Shown one piece after another: positions 17,461 to 25,987 of a stretch of DNA of 64,000 nt. A program made the translations under genes and the position numbers. The first letter of the stretch is position 1. Every line of letters starts with the position of its first letter. Where the stretch lies: the NCBI RefSeq assembly GCF_031178195.1, contig NZ_JAPSJL010000007.1, forward strand, positions 110,027 to 174,026. Reading direction: 5' to 3'. The notes under the pieces were generated by a model. That model searched no databases. It was given only the letters and a program-made list of their open reading frames with translations, and was not told where the DNA came from. Source of the stretch: Zhihengliuella sp. (GTDB lineage: Bacteria > Actinomycetota > Actinomycetes > Actinomycetales > Micrococcaceae).

Positions 17461-18213
17461 TCACGCGGACCCGCGCCCGATCCCGTTCGCCGCCGCGTCC
17501 TCCCATGTGTCGACGTCGTCGAAGAGCTGCGCGTCCGCGGTCCTCCAGCTGCGGACGACGACGCCGTCGGCCCGGGTGATCCGGCGCATCGGCGCGTCGG
17601 CCAGCCGGGCGGAGAGCGGGACCGCCGCCTCGGTTCCGGACGCCGGCACGGCCGCCGCCTCGAGCGCCCGGCGCAGGGAGTCGCTGCGCCACAGCGACGC
17701 CAGCGGCTGCTGCCGGCCCGACGCGTCGAGGGGCACGAGCGCGTCAGGACCCGGCGCGCCGGAGGCGTCGGCCGAGTGGCCGGCCGCGAGCAGGCCGGCC
17801 GCCTGACCGGCCAGTGCGGCGACGATGCCCTCCGGATGGATGTAGTCGACCGCGAGGAGCAGCGTCAGCGCCGGTCCGGGCAGCGCCGCGTCCGGTGCCG
17901 GGTCGGCCACCGGACCCGCGGCCGACTCCGCCGCCGCGACCCCGGCGGCGACGGCCGCCAGCGGGCCGGCGAAGGGCGGCTCCTCCCGCGTGAGGCGCAC
18001 GTGGGATCCGTGCGGGCACGCGGCGAGGGCGGGCTGCAGCGCGTCCGGCCCGACGACGACGACGCGCGCGTGGGGCAGATGGCCCGCCAGGGCGCCGAGG
18101 GCGTTCGAGAGGAGCGTGGCGCCGTCGTGCACGAGGAGCGCCTTCCAGGCGCCGCCGAGGCGGCTGCCGCGGCCGCCGGCGAGCAGGACGACGGACTCGA
18201 TCCACGGCCGCAC
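17461..18213 (-). CDS. mobA: MobA-like NTP transferase (molybdenum cofactor guanylyltransferase)
   Basis: The 250-residue protein starts with the nucleotidyltransferase signature VVLLAGGRGSRLGGAWKALL, close to the MobA pattern LAGGxSSRMGxDK. It lacks the usual Asp before the Lys (AWK in place of the common TDK or ADK). It would attach GMP to molybdopterin to make the MGD form used by the FdhF/YdeP-like enzyme. It starts at GTG 18213, sharing one base with the HNH stop codon (TAGTG). The central part is alanine-rich and longer than in E. coli MobA. The symbol follows family and context. Confidence 0.78.
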   Translation of the reverse strand: MRPWIESVVLLAGGRGSRLGGAWKALLVHDGATLLSNALGALAGHLPHARVVVVGPDALQPALAACPHGSHVRLTREEPPFAGPLAAVAAGVAAAESAAGPVADPAPDAALPGPALTLLLAVDYIHPEGIVAALAGQAAGLLAAGHSADASGAPGPDALVPLDASGRQQPLASLWRSDSLRRALEAAAVPASGTEAAVPLSARLADAPMRRITRADGVVVRSWRTADAQLFDDVDTWEDAAANGIGRGSA

Positions 18214-18710
18214 TAGGCGGCCGCGCTCTGCAGGAACGGGTCCCAGGCCTCCACGGGCCGGTCGAGGTCGCGGATGTAGCAGGCCGGGCCGCGCGGTGCG
18301 GTCGGCCGGGTCTTGAGCTTCCAGCCCAGCTGGGACAGCGTGCGGTTGCCCTTCCGGCCGTTGCAGTCCAGGCAGCACGCGACGAGATTCTCCCAGCTGT
18401 CCGCGCCGCCGAGCGACCGGGGGTGGATGTGATCCACCGTGGCGGCGTTGCGGCCGCAGTAGGCGCAACGGTAGCCGTCCCGGCGCAGGACGCCGCGCCG
18501 CGTCACGGTGGCGGGACCGCGGTAGGGGATCTTGATGTAGCGGTGCAGGAGGATGACCGACGGCCGGCTGACCACCTCGTTGGGGCCGACGACCGGCGAG
18601 GGGTCCTCGGCGAGGATGCTCGCTTTGCCGGTCAGCACCAGCAGCAACGCGCGGCGGAACGTCACGACCGCGAGCGGCTCGTATCCTGCATTCAGTACTA
18701 GCGTGCGCAT
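18213..18710 (-). CDS. HNH endonuclease
   Basis: A 165-residue protein of the small actinobacterial HNH family that begins MRTLVLNAGYEPLAVV. The zinc and catalytic motif is complete: CAYCGRNAATVDHIHPRS, then LGGADSWENLVACCLDCN and GRKGNRT. It starts at ATG 18710 with AAGGAA upstream. It heads the molybdenum-cofactor run and shares one base with the mobA-like start, yet no link between this nuclease family and molybdenum is known to me; its cellular role is unknown. Confidence 0.9.
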   Translation of the reverse strand: MRTLVLNAGYEPLAVVTFRRALLLVLTGKASILAEDPSPVVGPNEVVSRPSVILLHRYIKIPYRGPATVTRRGVLRRDGYRCAYCGRNAATVDHIHPRSLGGADSWENLVACCLDCNGRKGNRTLSQLGWKLKTRPTAPRGPACYIRDLDRPVEAWDPFLQSAAA

Positions 18711-18958
18711 ACGCGTTCCTTACGTCCGAACGCCTTGCGGGAGGGGCCGCGGCCCCTCCGGCGGCGTGTCACGTGTTTCTTCGCCTCTTCAGGGTAACCG
18801 GATTCCCCGCCGTAGGACGTGTCGGGCGTCACAGGGGCGGGTCGTGCCACCGGCCCGTCGCGCATCGTTCATCCCCTCGATGCTGCGCCGACGTCGCCGC
18901 GTCGCCTGCGCGGGGAGGCGGGTCACACGGTGGCGGCCGGCCGGCACGTCCGGGAAAG
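18711..18958. other. intergenic region upstream of the HNH gene
   Basis: No convincing gene. It should hold the promoter of the minus-strand molybdenum operon. The only structure seen is a 20-bp perfect palindrome at 18740-18759 (GGAGGGGCCGCGGCCCCTCC), 30 bp upstream of the HNH start, which could be an operator or a leader hairpin. Confidence 0.5.
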
Positions 18959-18996
18959 CACAGGAGCCCATCCGCATGCGCGGATGGGCTCCTGTG
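18959..18996 (-). terminator. terminator of NlpC/P60 gene
   Basis: A 17-bp perfect stem (18959-18975 with 18980-18996) and ATGC loop, just past the stop of the NlpC/P60 gene. Confidence 0.8.
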
Positions 18997-19012
18997 ACAG
19001 GGCTTGCGGGCT

Positions 19013-19873
19013 CTAGCGGGCCAGCGTGTAGTAGCCGTAGAGCGGGCCGTACGGGCTGTCGGCCGGGCGGATGACCGTGCCGACGGACGGGTTCTGCGCA
19101 CCGACGATCTTGCCGCCGCCGAGGTAGATGCCGACGTGGCCGCCACCGTTCTGGAACACCAGGTCGCCCGGCTTCGGGTTGCTGGTGCGGACGAACTGGC
19201 CGGAGCTCAGCAGCGCGGAGGTGCCGCGGGCGACGTCGATGCCGTGCTGGGCGTAGACGTACTTGATGAAGCCGGAGCAGTCCCAGCCGGCCGGGGTGTT
19301 GCCGCCCCAGACGTAGGGGGCGCCGACGTACTGGGCGGCCGTGGCGGCGATGCCGGAGAGGCCGGCGCTCGGAGCGGACTCGGCGACCTCGGCCTTCGGC
19401 TCGGCTGCCGGCTCAGCGGCGGCCTGCTGCTGGGAGCCGACGTTCTGACGCGTGGTCGCGGCGTAGCGGGCGTCGTCGTCCGAGGACTCGGAGGAGGCGG
19501 TCTGGGCCGGCGTCTCCTCGACGGTCTCGGCGGTGGCGACGACCACGGGCTCCGGCTCGGGGGCCGGTGCGGACTCGACGAAGGCGCGCTCGACCTCGAA
19601 GTCCTCGACGGCCTTGGCGGAGACGGTCACGGCGGAGACCGCGGTGCGCTCGACCGGGAGGGCCTCGACCGGGGCACTGGCGGCCTCACGGGTGGTCTGG
19701 TTGGCCTGGGCCGGGACGCCGACGGTCAGGACGAGACCGGAGGCGGCTGCGATGACGGCGGCCTGGCGGCCGACGGAGCCGGCGTTGGACGCGACGGCCT
19801 TCGACAGGCCTTCGAGCGGGTTGCTGCGAACGGGAGCCGCGCGGTGGCGACCCAGAGCTTGACGCTTGGACAA
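19013..19873 (-). CDS. secreted NlpC/P60 peptidoglycan hydrolase
   Basis: A 286-residue secreted D,L-endopeptidase. A basic N terminus (SKRQALGRHRAAPVRSNP) precedes a hydrophobic signal helix at about 40-60 (AAVIAAASGLVLTVGVPAQA). A Glu/Ala-rich linker follows, then the C-terminal NlpC/P60 domain with catalytic Cys in GWDCSGFIKYVYAQHG and His in GGGHVGIYLGGGKIVGA. The TTG at 19873 was chosen because GGGAGAGG lies 6-7 bases upstream and the protein then starts like its Arthrobacter relatives; ATG 19969 would place the start inside the riboswitch. It is controlled by a c-di-AMP riboswitch and probably by a direct-repeat operator upstream. Confidence 0.93.
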   Translation of the reverse strand: MSKRQALGRHRAAPVRSNPLEGLSKAVASNAGSVGRQAAVIAAASGLVLTVGVPAQANQTTREAASAPVEALPVERTAVSAVTVSAKAVEDFEVERAFVESAPAPEPEPVVVATAETVEETPAQTASSESSDDDARYAATTRQNVGSQQQAAAEPAAEPKAEVAESAPSAGLSGIAATAAQYVGAPYVWGGNTPAGWDCSGFIKYVYAQHGIDVARGTSALLSSGQFVRTSNPKPGDLVFQNGGGHVGIYLGGGKIVGAQNPSVGTVIRPADSPYGPLYGYYTLAR

Positions 19874-19891
19874 AGTTGTACCTCTCCCTAT

Positions 19892-20085
19892 GCCTACGAG
19901 GTGAGCTGTCGGGTTCGAGTGGGAGTCACTCGGCGTCGATCGAGAGTCTCGATCCACGCTTAACCCCAAGGGCCTCTCGGCCCCGGGAGCCGTTTCCGGC
20001 TCCGGTTTGGTTCCCCCGCCACTGCCATGCGGTTAGATACGAACGGACCTCGGTCGGTGGCAGTGCTTGGCACTCCGTCCGAGGG
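19892..20085 (-). promoter_or_regulatory. c-di-AMP riboswitch (ydaO-yuaA class)
   Basis: The leader of the NlpC/P60 gene read on the minus strand has the hallmarks of the ydaO element. These are CTAACCGC, then GGCAGTGGCGGGGGAACC pairing back to CACTGCC, a variable hairpin, CTTGGGGTTAAGCG, another hairpin, and the 3' signature GAACCCGACAGCTCACCTCG-TAGGC. This class binds cyclic di-AMP and normally switches genes off; in actinobacteria it precedes wall hydrolases. The end lies about 18 bases from the TTG start. Recognised by eye from conserved blocks; limits are approximate. Confidence 0.9.
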
Positions 20086-20142
20086 TGTTGAGCCCGCGGG
20101 AGGCTCAGCACTTGATCAAAGTTATCGGAATCCAGACCGAAT

Positions 20143-20159
20143 GTCACGTTAAGGTCACG
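20143..20159 (-). promoter_or_regulatory. direct repeat CGTGAC, 11-bp period, in NlpC/P60 promoter
   Basis: On the minus strand CGTGAC occurs twice, 11 bp apart, just upstream of the riboswitch. The proximal copy (GTGACA) could double as a -35 box with TAACTT 18 bp on. Paired GTNAC half-sites are a feature of MtrA-type response-regulator sites, and MtrA controls NlpC/P60 and M23 genes in Corynebacterium; the assignment here is inference. Confidence 0.45.
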
Positions 20160-20195
20160 GGAGTGTCTAGATTCGGTCTCGATTTGCGAGGAAGC

Positions 20196-21185
20196 TTACA
20201 GCCAGCCGGCCGGGTCCACCGCGGTGCCGTCGACGAGCACCTCGAAGTGGAGGTGGCATCCGGTCGAGTTCCCGGTGGTGCCGCTGAGCGAGACCACGTC
20301 GCCGCGGTCCACCTTCTGGCCCACCGCCACCTTCAACGACGAGTTGTGGTTGTACGTGGTCTCCAGGCCGTTGCCGTGGTCGATCCGCACCCGGTTCCCG
20401 GAGTGACCGGCATAGCCGGCCTGCACCACGGTCCCCGAGGCAGCGGCCTTCACGGGCGTGCCGCAGGCCGCACCGTAGTCCTGGCCGATGTGGTTGACGG
20501 TGCCGCCACCGCCCCAGGGGTCCGCGCGCAGTCCGAAGCGGGACGTGATCCGGACCTGGTCCAGCGGCTGAGCCAGCACTCCGCCGGTCTCGACGCGGGT
20601 CACGTCGCCGCCCGAGGCGGCCATGATCTGGTCGAGCCGGTCGTCCTCCGTGAACGAGGCCTGGATCGAGGCCATCTCCAGCTCGTACGGCGCGTCCGCG
20701 GCGACGACGACGTCCTCGACCTCGGCGGCCCCGGCCGGGCTCCCGGCGACCTCGATCCCGGCGTCCTGCGCCTCGCTCGAGATCTGCGGCCACGCCGCGG
20801 TGAGCGCGATGCCGGAGACTGCGGCGGCGGCGGCGAACTTGTGGCTCAGGGCCACGCCCCGGCGGGCCGGTGCGGCGACCGGGCGGTCGATCCGGTGCGC
20901 CGCCAGGTCGACGACGTCGCCAGCGGCGGCCTCGCGTCCGGCCAGGAGCGCCGCGAGCTCGTCCGTCGTCGCCGCGCTGTAGCGCAGGTCACGGGCGTAG
21001 CGCCGGCCGATGTAGTCCGCCTCGGCGGGGGCCGCGCAGGCGGTCTCCTGCTGGAGCAGACGGCGCCGCTCGGATCCACGGGGACGACGCAGCGGCTGCT
21101 CGGATGCGGCGGGCGCGTCCTCGACGGGTTCGTTCACCGCATCAAGCGAGGCGGTCACGGGGCCGCGTGTCGTCTGCGTAGTCAA
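20196..21185 (-). CDS. membrane-anchored M23 family metallopeptidase
   Basis: About 329 residues from TTG 21185. The N-terminal ~105 residues are cytoplasmic and basic, followed by one membrane helix (LSHKFAAAAAVSGIALTAAW), a linker, and a C-terminal LytM/M23 domain. Its zinc ligands are visible in NHIGQDYGAACGTPV and CHLHFEV. It cleaves peptidoglycan cross-bridges. Start choice: TTG 21185 has GAGAGG 10 bases upstream and mirrors the TTG start of the neighbouring NlpC/P60 gene; TTG 21191 and GTG 21230 are possible. The 310-bp leader upstream is discussed separately. The gene lies in tandem upstream of the NlpC/P60 gene and probably shares regulation with it. Confidence 0.9.
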   Translation of the reverse strand: MTTQTTRGPVTASLDAVNEPVEDAPAASEQPLRRPRGSERRRLLQQETACAAPAEADYIGRRYARDLRYSAATTDELAALLAGREAAAGDVVDLAAHRIDRPVAAPARRGVALSHKFAAAAAVSGIALTAAWPQISSEAQDAGIEVAGSPAGAAEVEDVVVAADAPYELEMASIQASFTEDDRLDQIMAASGGDVTRVETGGVLAQPLDQVRITSRFGLRADPWGGGGTVNHIGQDYGAACGTPVKAAASGTVVQAGYAGHSGNRVRIDHGNGLETTYNHNSSLKVAVGQKVDRGDVVSLSGTTGNSTGCHLHFEVLVDGTAVDPAGWL

Positions 21186-21437
21186 TGTCAAAGTACCTCT
21201 CGCTGCACTGGCGGAGTCGTCCCGGGGCACGGGCGCGAGGGCGCAGCGGTATCCCGGGGACGTAGGTGGCTGACCCGGTGGATGGCCGCGCTGGGACGCG
21301 CGGATCCGGGAGAGAACAGCTTCCCCGCCCTGCCTGTCGTGTGGGTTTGGGTGACCCGCTGGCAGGTGGATGCAGAAGCGAGTCGTGGTGTCAGAAATCG
21401 TTCTGAGCCTCTACGAGACTACAGGAGGGCGCCGACA
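21186..21437 (-). promoter_or_regulatory. long GC-rich leader of the M23 gene, possible structured RNA
   Basis: About 250 bases between the presumed promoter and the M23 start contain no gene. On the minus strand the block GGCAGGGCGGGGAAGCTG and, 50 bases later, CACCGGGTCAGCCAC loosely recall the GGGGAA and GGGTGAA cores of ydaO elements, and the end (GCGAGAGGTACTTTG) resembles that of the NlpC/P60 leader. It may be a diverged or different riboswitch; I cannot fold or align it here. Confidence 0.4.
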
Positions 21438-21470
21438 GTTACAATTTCGTTATCTAATCTTGTGGATAAC
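21438..21470 (-). promoter_or_regulatory. M23 promoter region with 11-bp spaced TAAC repeats and GTTATC/GATAAC inverted repeat
   Basis: Read on the minus strand, GATAACGAAATTGTAAC contains TAAC twice, 11 bp apart. The first overlaps a perfect inverted repeat GTTATC-N10-GATAAC at 21449-21470. GATAAC may also act as the -10 box. The spacing equals that of the CGTGAC repeat in the NlpC/P60 promoter. Confidence 0.45.
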
Positions 21471-21495
21471 CTCGTCTGAAGGACTGCCTTCGTTA

Positions 21496-22206
21496 TCAGG
21501 CCTGCGGCGCCACGGCACGGGACTCCACGAAGACGTGGGCGCTGACCTCGTGGGGCAGCTCGAGGGCGCCCTCGATCCCCTCCACCCGGACCACCACGTA
21601 CTCCCCCGCGCGCTCCAGGGTCACGCTCGCCCCGGGCCGGATGCCGCCGTCGTTCAGCTGCGCCAGGAGCACGGGATCCACCTGGATGGTCTCGGCCAGC
21701 CGGAGGATGCGGACGGGGCCGGCCTCGCCACCCTCCAGGGCCGTGTCGAGGTTCTGCACTCCGACCGTGAAGTCGCCGGCCTCGGGCCCGCCCAGGGCGT
21801 CCAGACCGGGGATCGGGTTCCCATAGGGCGACTCGGAGGGCTGGCCGAGCAGTTCATAGAGCCGGCGCTCGACGCGCTCGCTCATGACGTGCTCCCAGCG
21901 GCAGGCCTCGTCGTGCACGTACTCCCAGTCGAGTCCGATCACGTCGGAGAGCAGACGCTCGGCGAGGCGGTGCTTGCGCATCACCTCGGTGGCGAGCTGG
22001 CGTCCGGCGGGCGTGAGCTCCAGATGCCGGTCCTCGGAGACGATCAGGAGCCCGTCGCGCTCCATGCGGGCCACCGTCTGGGAGACCGTCGGCCCCGAGT
22101 GCCCCAGCCGCTCCGCGATGCGGGCTCGCAGCGGGACGATCCGCTCCTCCTCCAGTTCGAGGACGGTGCGGAGGTACATCTCGGTGGTATCGATCAGATC
22201 AGTCAC
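21496..22206 (-). CDS. ideR: iron-dependent repressor of the DtxR/IdeR family
   Basis: A 236-residue metal-dependent regulator. It has an N-terminal winged HTH (LGHSGPTVSQTVARMERDGL), a dimerisation and metal-binding domain, and a C-terminal SH3-like domain, which is the full IdeR length. All DtxR/IdeR metal ligands are present at their classical positions: Met10, Cys102, Glu105 and His106 (site 2), and His79, Glu83 and His98 (site 1). This points to a true Fe(II) sensor rather than a manganese-type MntR. It starts at GTG 22206 after GGGAG. In actinobacteria it represses siderophore and iron-uptake genes. The 212-bp gap to serC must contain both divergent promoters. Confidence 0.95.
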   Translation of the reverse strand: MTDLIDTTEMYLRTVLELEEERIVPLRARIAERLGHSGPTVSQTVARMERDGLLIVSEDRHLELTPAGRQLATEVMRKHRLAERLLSDVIGLDWEYVHDEACRWEHVMSERVERRLYELLGQPSESPYGNPIPGLDALGGPEAGDFTVGVQNLDTALEGGEAGPVRILRLAETIQVDPVLLAQLNDGGIRPGASVTLERAGEYVVVRVEGIEGALELPHEVSAHVFVESRAVAPQA

Positions 22207-22274
22207 GTCGGTGGGTCTCCCAGAGCAGGCGTGGACAGGGCGGCAGCATCAGCCACTCTACCGCGCGTTAATAA

Positions 22275-23540
<1,266 letters not shown>

Positions 23541-23574
23541 CCCGCCGGCCGCCCGCTCCGGCGGAGACGCGGAC

Positions 23575-23618
23575 GGGCCCTCGGTGCCCGCTTGGATCCA
23601 AGCGGGCACCGAGGGCCC
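23575..23618. terminator. bidirectional terminator, 22-bp arms
   Basis: A 44-bp perfect palindrome (arms 23575-23596 and 23597-23618) lies between the convergent serC and DUF3027 genes. The centre GGATCC must form the loop. Confidence 0.82.
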
Positions 23619-23686
23619 CTTCTGCTGTGTGGAGCCTCGCGTGTTCCGGCCGACGTCGGTCGGGGATGCGCGCGGCGGGCCGTCGA

Positions 23687-24331
23687 CTAACCGCGTGTGG
23701 CGCGCCGTGCGCGACGACGGCGGCGGGGCCTGCGGGGCTGCGCCGGATCCGCGTCGTCCTCCGGATCGCTCTCGCCGTCCGCCCCCGGCGTGGAGGCGTC
23801 CGGCCCGGAGTCGTCGGTCGGTTCGGAATCGTCCCCGCGGTGGCCTGCGTCGTCGTCGGCGTCCGTGGACTCCGGTGCCTCCGCCGCGGCCCCGCCGGTG
23901 CCGCCGTCCTCCGGCGATCCACCGGAGGGCGCCGTCACCGGGGTCTGCTCGGTGTCCTCGCCACCGGAGGCGCCGTTCGCCGCGGCCTCGGCCGCCTCGG
24001 CGAGCCGCTCGGCCTCGAGCTCCTCCGGTGCCACGCGCTCGGCCCAGGGGACCCAGGCCGGTGGCAGGAGGGCGCCGTCGCCGGGGAGCAGCCCCGAGTC
24101 GCACACGGTCGCGACCTTCATGCGCGGCCCGCGCGCCAGCGTGACGTACCACTGCCAGCCGCCGTAGCCCGGAACCCGCGCCTCGAACCGGTGCATGACC
24201 AGTCGTTCACCCTCGGCCGAGGCCAGGACGTGCTCGCCGATCTGGTCCTGCGGGACGAGCTCGGTCAGAGCCGCACGGGCGGACTCCGCCTGCGCGGCCA
24301 GCACGGCGTCGAGCTTCGGAGTCCGTGCCAC
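23687..24331 (-). CDS. DUF3027 domain protein
   Basis: The 214-residue protein starts at GTG 24331, two bases after the stop of the cold-shock gene. The N-terminal ~110 residues are the conserved DUF3027 region (KLDAVLAAQAESARAALTEL, GWQWYVTLARGPRMKVATV, WVPWAERVAPEEL). The rest is a disordered acidic tail rich in Asp, Glu, Ser and Gly, ending in a strongly basic Arg-rich stretch ([15 protein letters not shown]). The function of the family is unknown. The constant pairing with a cold-shock-like gene in actinobacteria suggests an RNA- or translation-related role, which is inference. Confidence 0.88.
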   Translation of the reverse strand: MARTPKLDAVLAAQAESARAALTELVPQDQIGEHVLASAEGERLVMHRFEARVPGYGGWQWYVTLARGPRMKVATVCDSGLLPGDGALLPPAWVPWAERVAPEELEAERLAEAAEAAANGASGGEDTEQTPVTAPSGGSPEDGGTGGAAAEAPESTDADDDAGHRGDDSEPTDDSGPDASTPGADGESDPEDDADPAQPRRPRRRRRARRATRG

Positions 24332-24333
24332 GC

Positions 24334-24717
24334 TCAGGCGTCCAGCTCGTCGGCGACGGCCCGGAGGACGGCGGCGATCTTGGCGCCCTGCCGGCTGTCC
24401 GGGTAGCGACCCTTGCGCAGCCCGTTCGAGATGCCGTCGAGCAGACGGATCACGTCCTCGACGATGGCCGCTGTGTCCTCGGCCGGCTTGCGGCGGGCGC
24501 GCGCCACCGACGGCGCGTTGTCCAGCACGCGGACCGCGAGCGCCTGGGCGCCACGGCGGCCCTCGGCGATGCCGAACTCCAGCCGGGTCCCGGCCCGCAG
24601 CGTGTCCACGCCGCTGGGCAGTGCCGACTTGGGCAGGTAGACCTCCTGCCCGTCTTCCGCCACCACGAAGCCGAATCCCTTGGAGGCCTCGTACCACTTC
24701 ACCTTGCCTACAGGCAC
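24334..24717 (-). CDS. cold-shock domain protein with C-terminal extension
   Basis: The 127-residue protein has an N-terminal cold-shock OB-fold (PVGKVKWYEASKGFGFVVAE, then VYLPKSAL) with the RNP1 motif KGFGFV intact. The ~60-residue C-terminal extension contains VEDVIRLLDGISNGLRKGRY, which is helical. Classical CspA is about 67 residues, so this is the longer actinobacterial form. GTG 24717 was chosen because the homologous fold begins there and GAAGAGA lies upstream. It forms an operon with DUF3027 (2-base gap). It should bind single-stranded RNA or DNA. Confidence 0.93.
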   Translation of the reverse strand: MPVGKVKWYEASKGFGFVVAEDGQEVYLPKSALPSGVDTLRAGTRLEFGIAEGRRGAQALAVRVLDNAPSVARARRKPAEDTAAIVEDVIRLLDGISNGLRKGRYPDSRQGAKIAAVLRAVADELDA

Positions 24718-24943
24718 TGTCTCTTCCCTCGTTCTTGCGTCGTGCGCGGGGCGCGGTGCTCGGCGCCGCCTGCGCAGTGGATTCCCAGCGGCGCCTGCGC
24801 TCGTCGTTTCGGTCGCGGCGTCCTCGCTGGGGAAGTCTGTATCTCTAGGGTACGTCACCGGCGGCCGTGGCCGGAGCTGGCGGCGGGACGAGGCGACCTG
24901 CACGGCTTTTGGACCCGGCCCGGCAGGCCCCTACCTTTAACCC

Positions 24944-25216
24944 GTGAACACACCGGATTCCCCGCACCCCGTCTCCCCGGCCCCGGGAGCGCCGACGCAG
25001 CGGCCGCGGGCCGCCGCCCCCCTCATGCGCGCCGCCGTGGCGGTCGCCGCCGTCTCCCTGATCTGCCTGGCGGTCATCCTCGTCGGCTACGCGGCCGGTG
25101 CCGACGTCTGGCCGGGCTTCTTCGCCGTGGGCCTGTACGGTCTGCCGGCGGCGTTCGCCCTGTTGGTTGCCAGCCTGCTCGTCAGCTGGAGCCGACGCCG
25201 CCGGCAGCACGACTGA
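24944..25216 (+). CDS. small two-helix membrane protein, function unknown
   Basis: The 90-residue protein starts at GTG 24944. A Pro-rich cytoplasmic N terminus (TPDSPHPVSPAPGAPTQRP) is followed by two membrane helices (about residues 28-50 and 58-80) and a basic tail (SWSRRRRQHD). It is divergent from the cold-shock gene and 56 bases upstream of the two-component system. I recognise no family; synteny alone suggests it may be cotranscribed with the response regulator. Confidence 0.6.
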   Translation: MNTPDSPHPVSPAPGAPTQRPRAAAPLMRAAVAVAAVSLICLAVILVGYAAGADVWPGFFAVGLYGLPAAFALLVASLLVSWSRRRRQHD

Positions 25217-25243
25217 CGCGCTTCACATCCAACGTCCAGTCAA

Positions 25244-25272
25244 CTCCCAGAAAGAGCTCCCACACTGGGAGC
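25244..25272 (+). promoter_or_regulatory. hairpin sequestering the response-regulator ribosome site
   Basis: GCTCCCA (25256-25262) can pair with TGGGAGC (25266-25272), which ends at the base before the ATG and contains the only purine-rich ribosome site. A second CTCCCAG at 25244-25250 could pair with the same strand (25265-25271). As DNA, CTCCCA is a direct repeat with 13-bp period. It may control translation or be an operator for autoregulation. Confidence 0.4.
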
Positions 25273-25983
25273 ATGAGTGAGAAGAGCGCTGAGGCACGCC
25301 TCCTGGTTGTTGATGATGAGCCGAACATCCGCGAACTCCTCGCGACGTCCCTGCGCTTCGCGGGATTCGAGGTCTTCGCCGCCGCGAACGGACGGGAGGC
25401 GCTCGAGCTCGCGGAGTCGGAGCAGCCCGACCTCGCCGTGCTGGACGTGATGCTCCCCGACATGGACGGGTTCACGGTGACCCGCAAGCTGCGCGCCGCG
25501 GGTCGGCACTTCCCCGTCCTGTTCCTGACCGCGCGGGACGACACCGAGGACAAGGTCACGGGCCTGACGGTGGGCGGCGACGACTACGTCACCAAGCCGT
25601 TCAGCCTCGACGAGGTCGTGGCCCGTATCCGCGCGGTGCTCCGCCGCTCCCACCCCTTCGAGGACGAGGGCGCCGTCATCCGGGTCGATGATCTCGAGCT
25701 CGACGACGACGCGCACGAGGTCCGCCGCGCCGGCGTCGTCGTGGATCTGTCCCCCACCGAGTTCAAGCTCCTGCGCTACCTGATGATGAATCCGAACCGG
25801 GTGCTGTCCAAGGCGCAGATCCTGGACCATGTGTGGGAGTACGACTTCAACGGCGACGCCTCGATCGTCGAGTCCTACATCTCCTACCTCCGCCGCAAGA
25901 TCGACGCCCAGGAGGACTGGACCCCGATGATCCAGACCAAGCGCGGCGTCGGCTACGTGCTGCGCTCCGCCGACCGCCGCTGA
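25273..25983 (+). CDS. OmpR-family response regulator
   Basis: A 236-residue two-component regulator. The receiver domain (about 9-122) has Asp14/Asp15, the phosphoacceptor Asp58 (AVLDVMLPDMDG), Thr86 and Lys108. The C-terminal winged-helix DNA-binding domain (about 140-234) ends VIQTKRGVGYVLR-type (MIQTKRGVGYVLRSADRR). It resembles TrcR/MprA-like members. The histidine kinase starts 5 bases after its stop. The ribosome site lies inside a possible hairpin. The signal and regulon cannot be read from sequence. Confidence 0.95.
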   Translation: MSEKSAEARLLVVDDEPNIRELLATSLRFAGFEVFAAANGREALELAESEQPDLAVLDVMLPDMDGFTVTRKLRAAGRHFPVLFLTARDDTEDKVTGLTVGGDDYVTKPFSLDEVVARIRAVLRRSHPFEDEGAVIRVDDLELDDDAHEVRRAGVVVDLSPTEFKLLRYLMMNPNRVLSKAQILDHVWEYDFNGDASIVESYISYLRRKIDAQEDWTPMIQTKRGVGYVLRSADRR

Positions 25984-25987
25984 CCCC

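Noticed and set aside
18213..18710. HNH gene as part of a restriction or anti-phage system, or of a group I/II intron
   Set aside because: There is no methylase, specificity subunit, reverse transcriptase or phage gene nearby, and the gene is tightly coupled to molybdenum-cofactor genes.
19892..20085. Alternative reading of the NlpC/P60 leader as coding sequence (ATG at 19969)
   Set aside because: The region has the conserved blocks of a c-di-AMP riboswitch and the TTG start at 19873 has the proper ribosome site.
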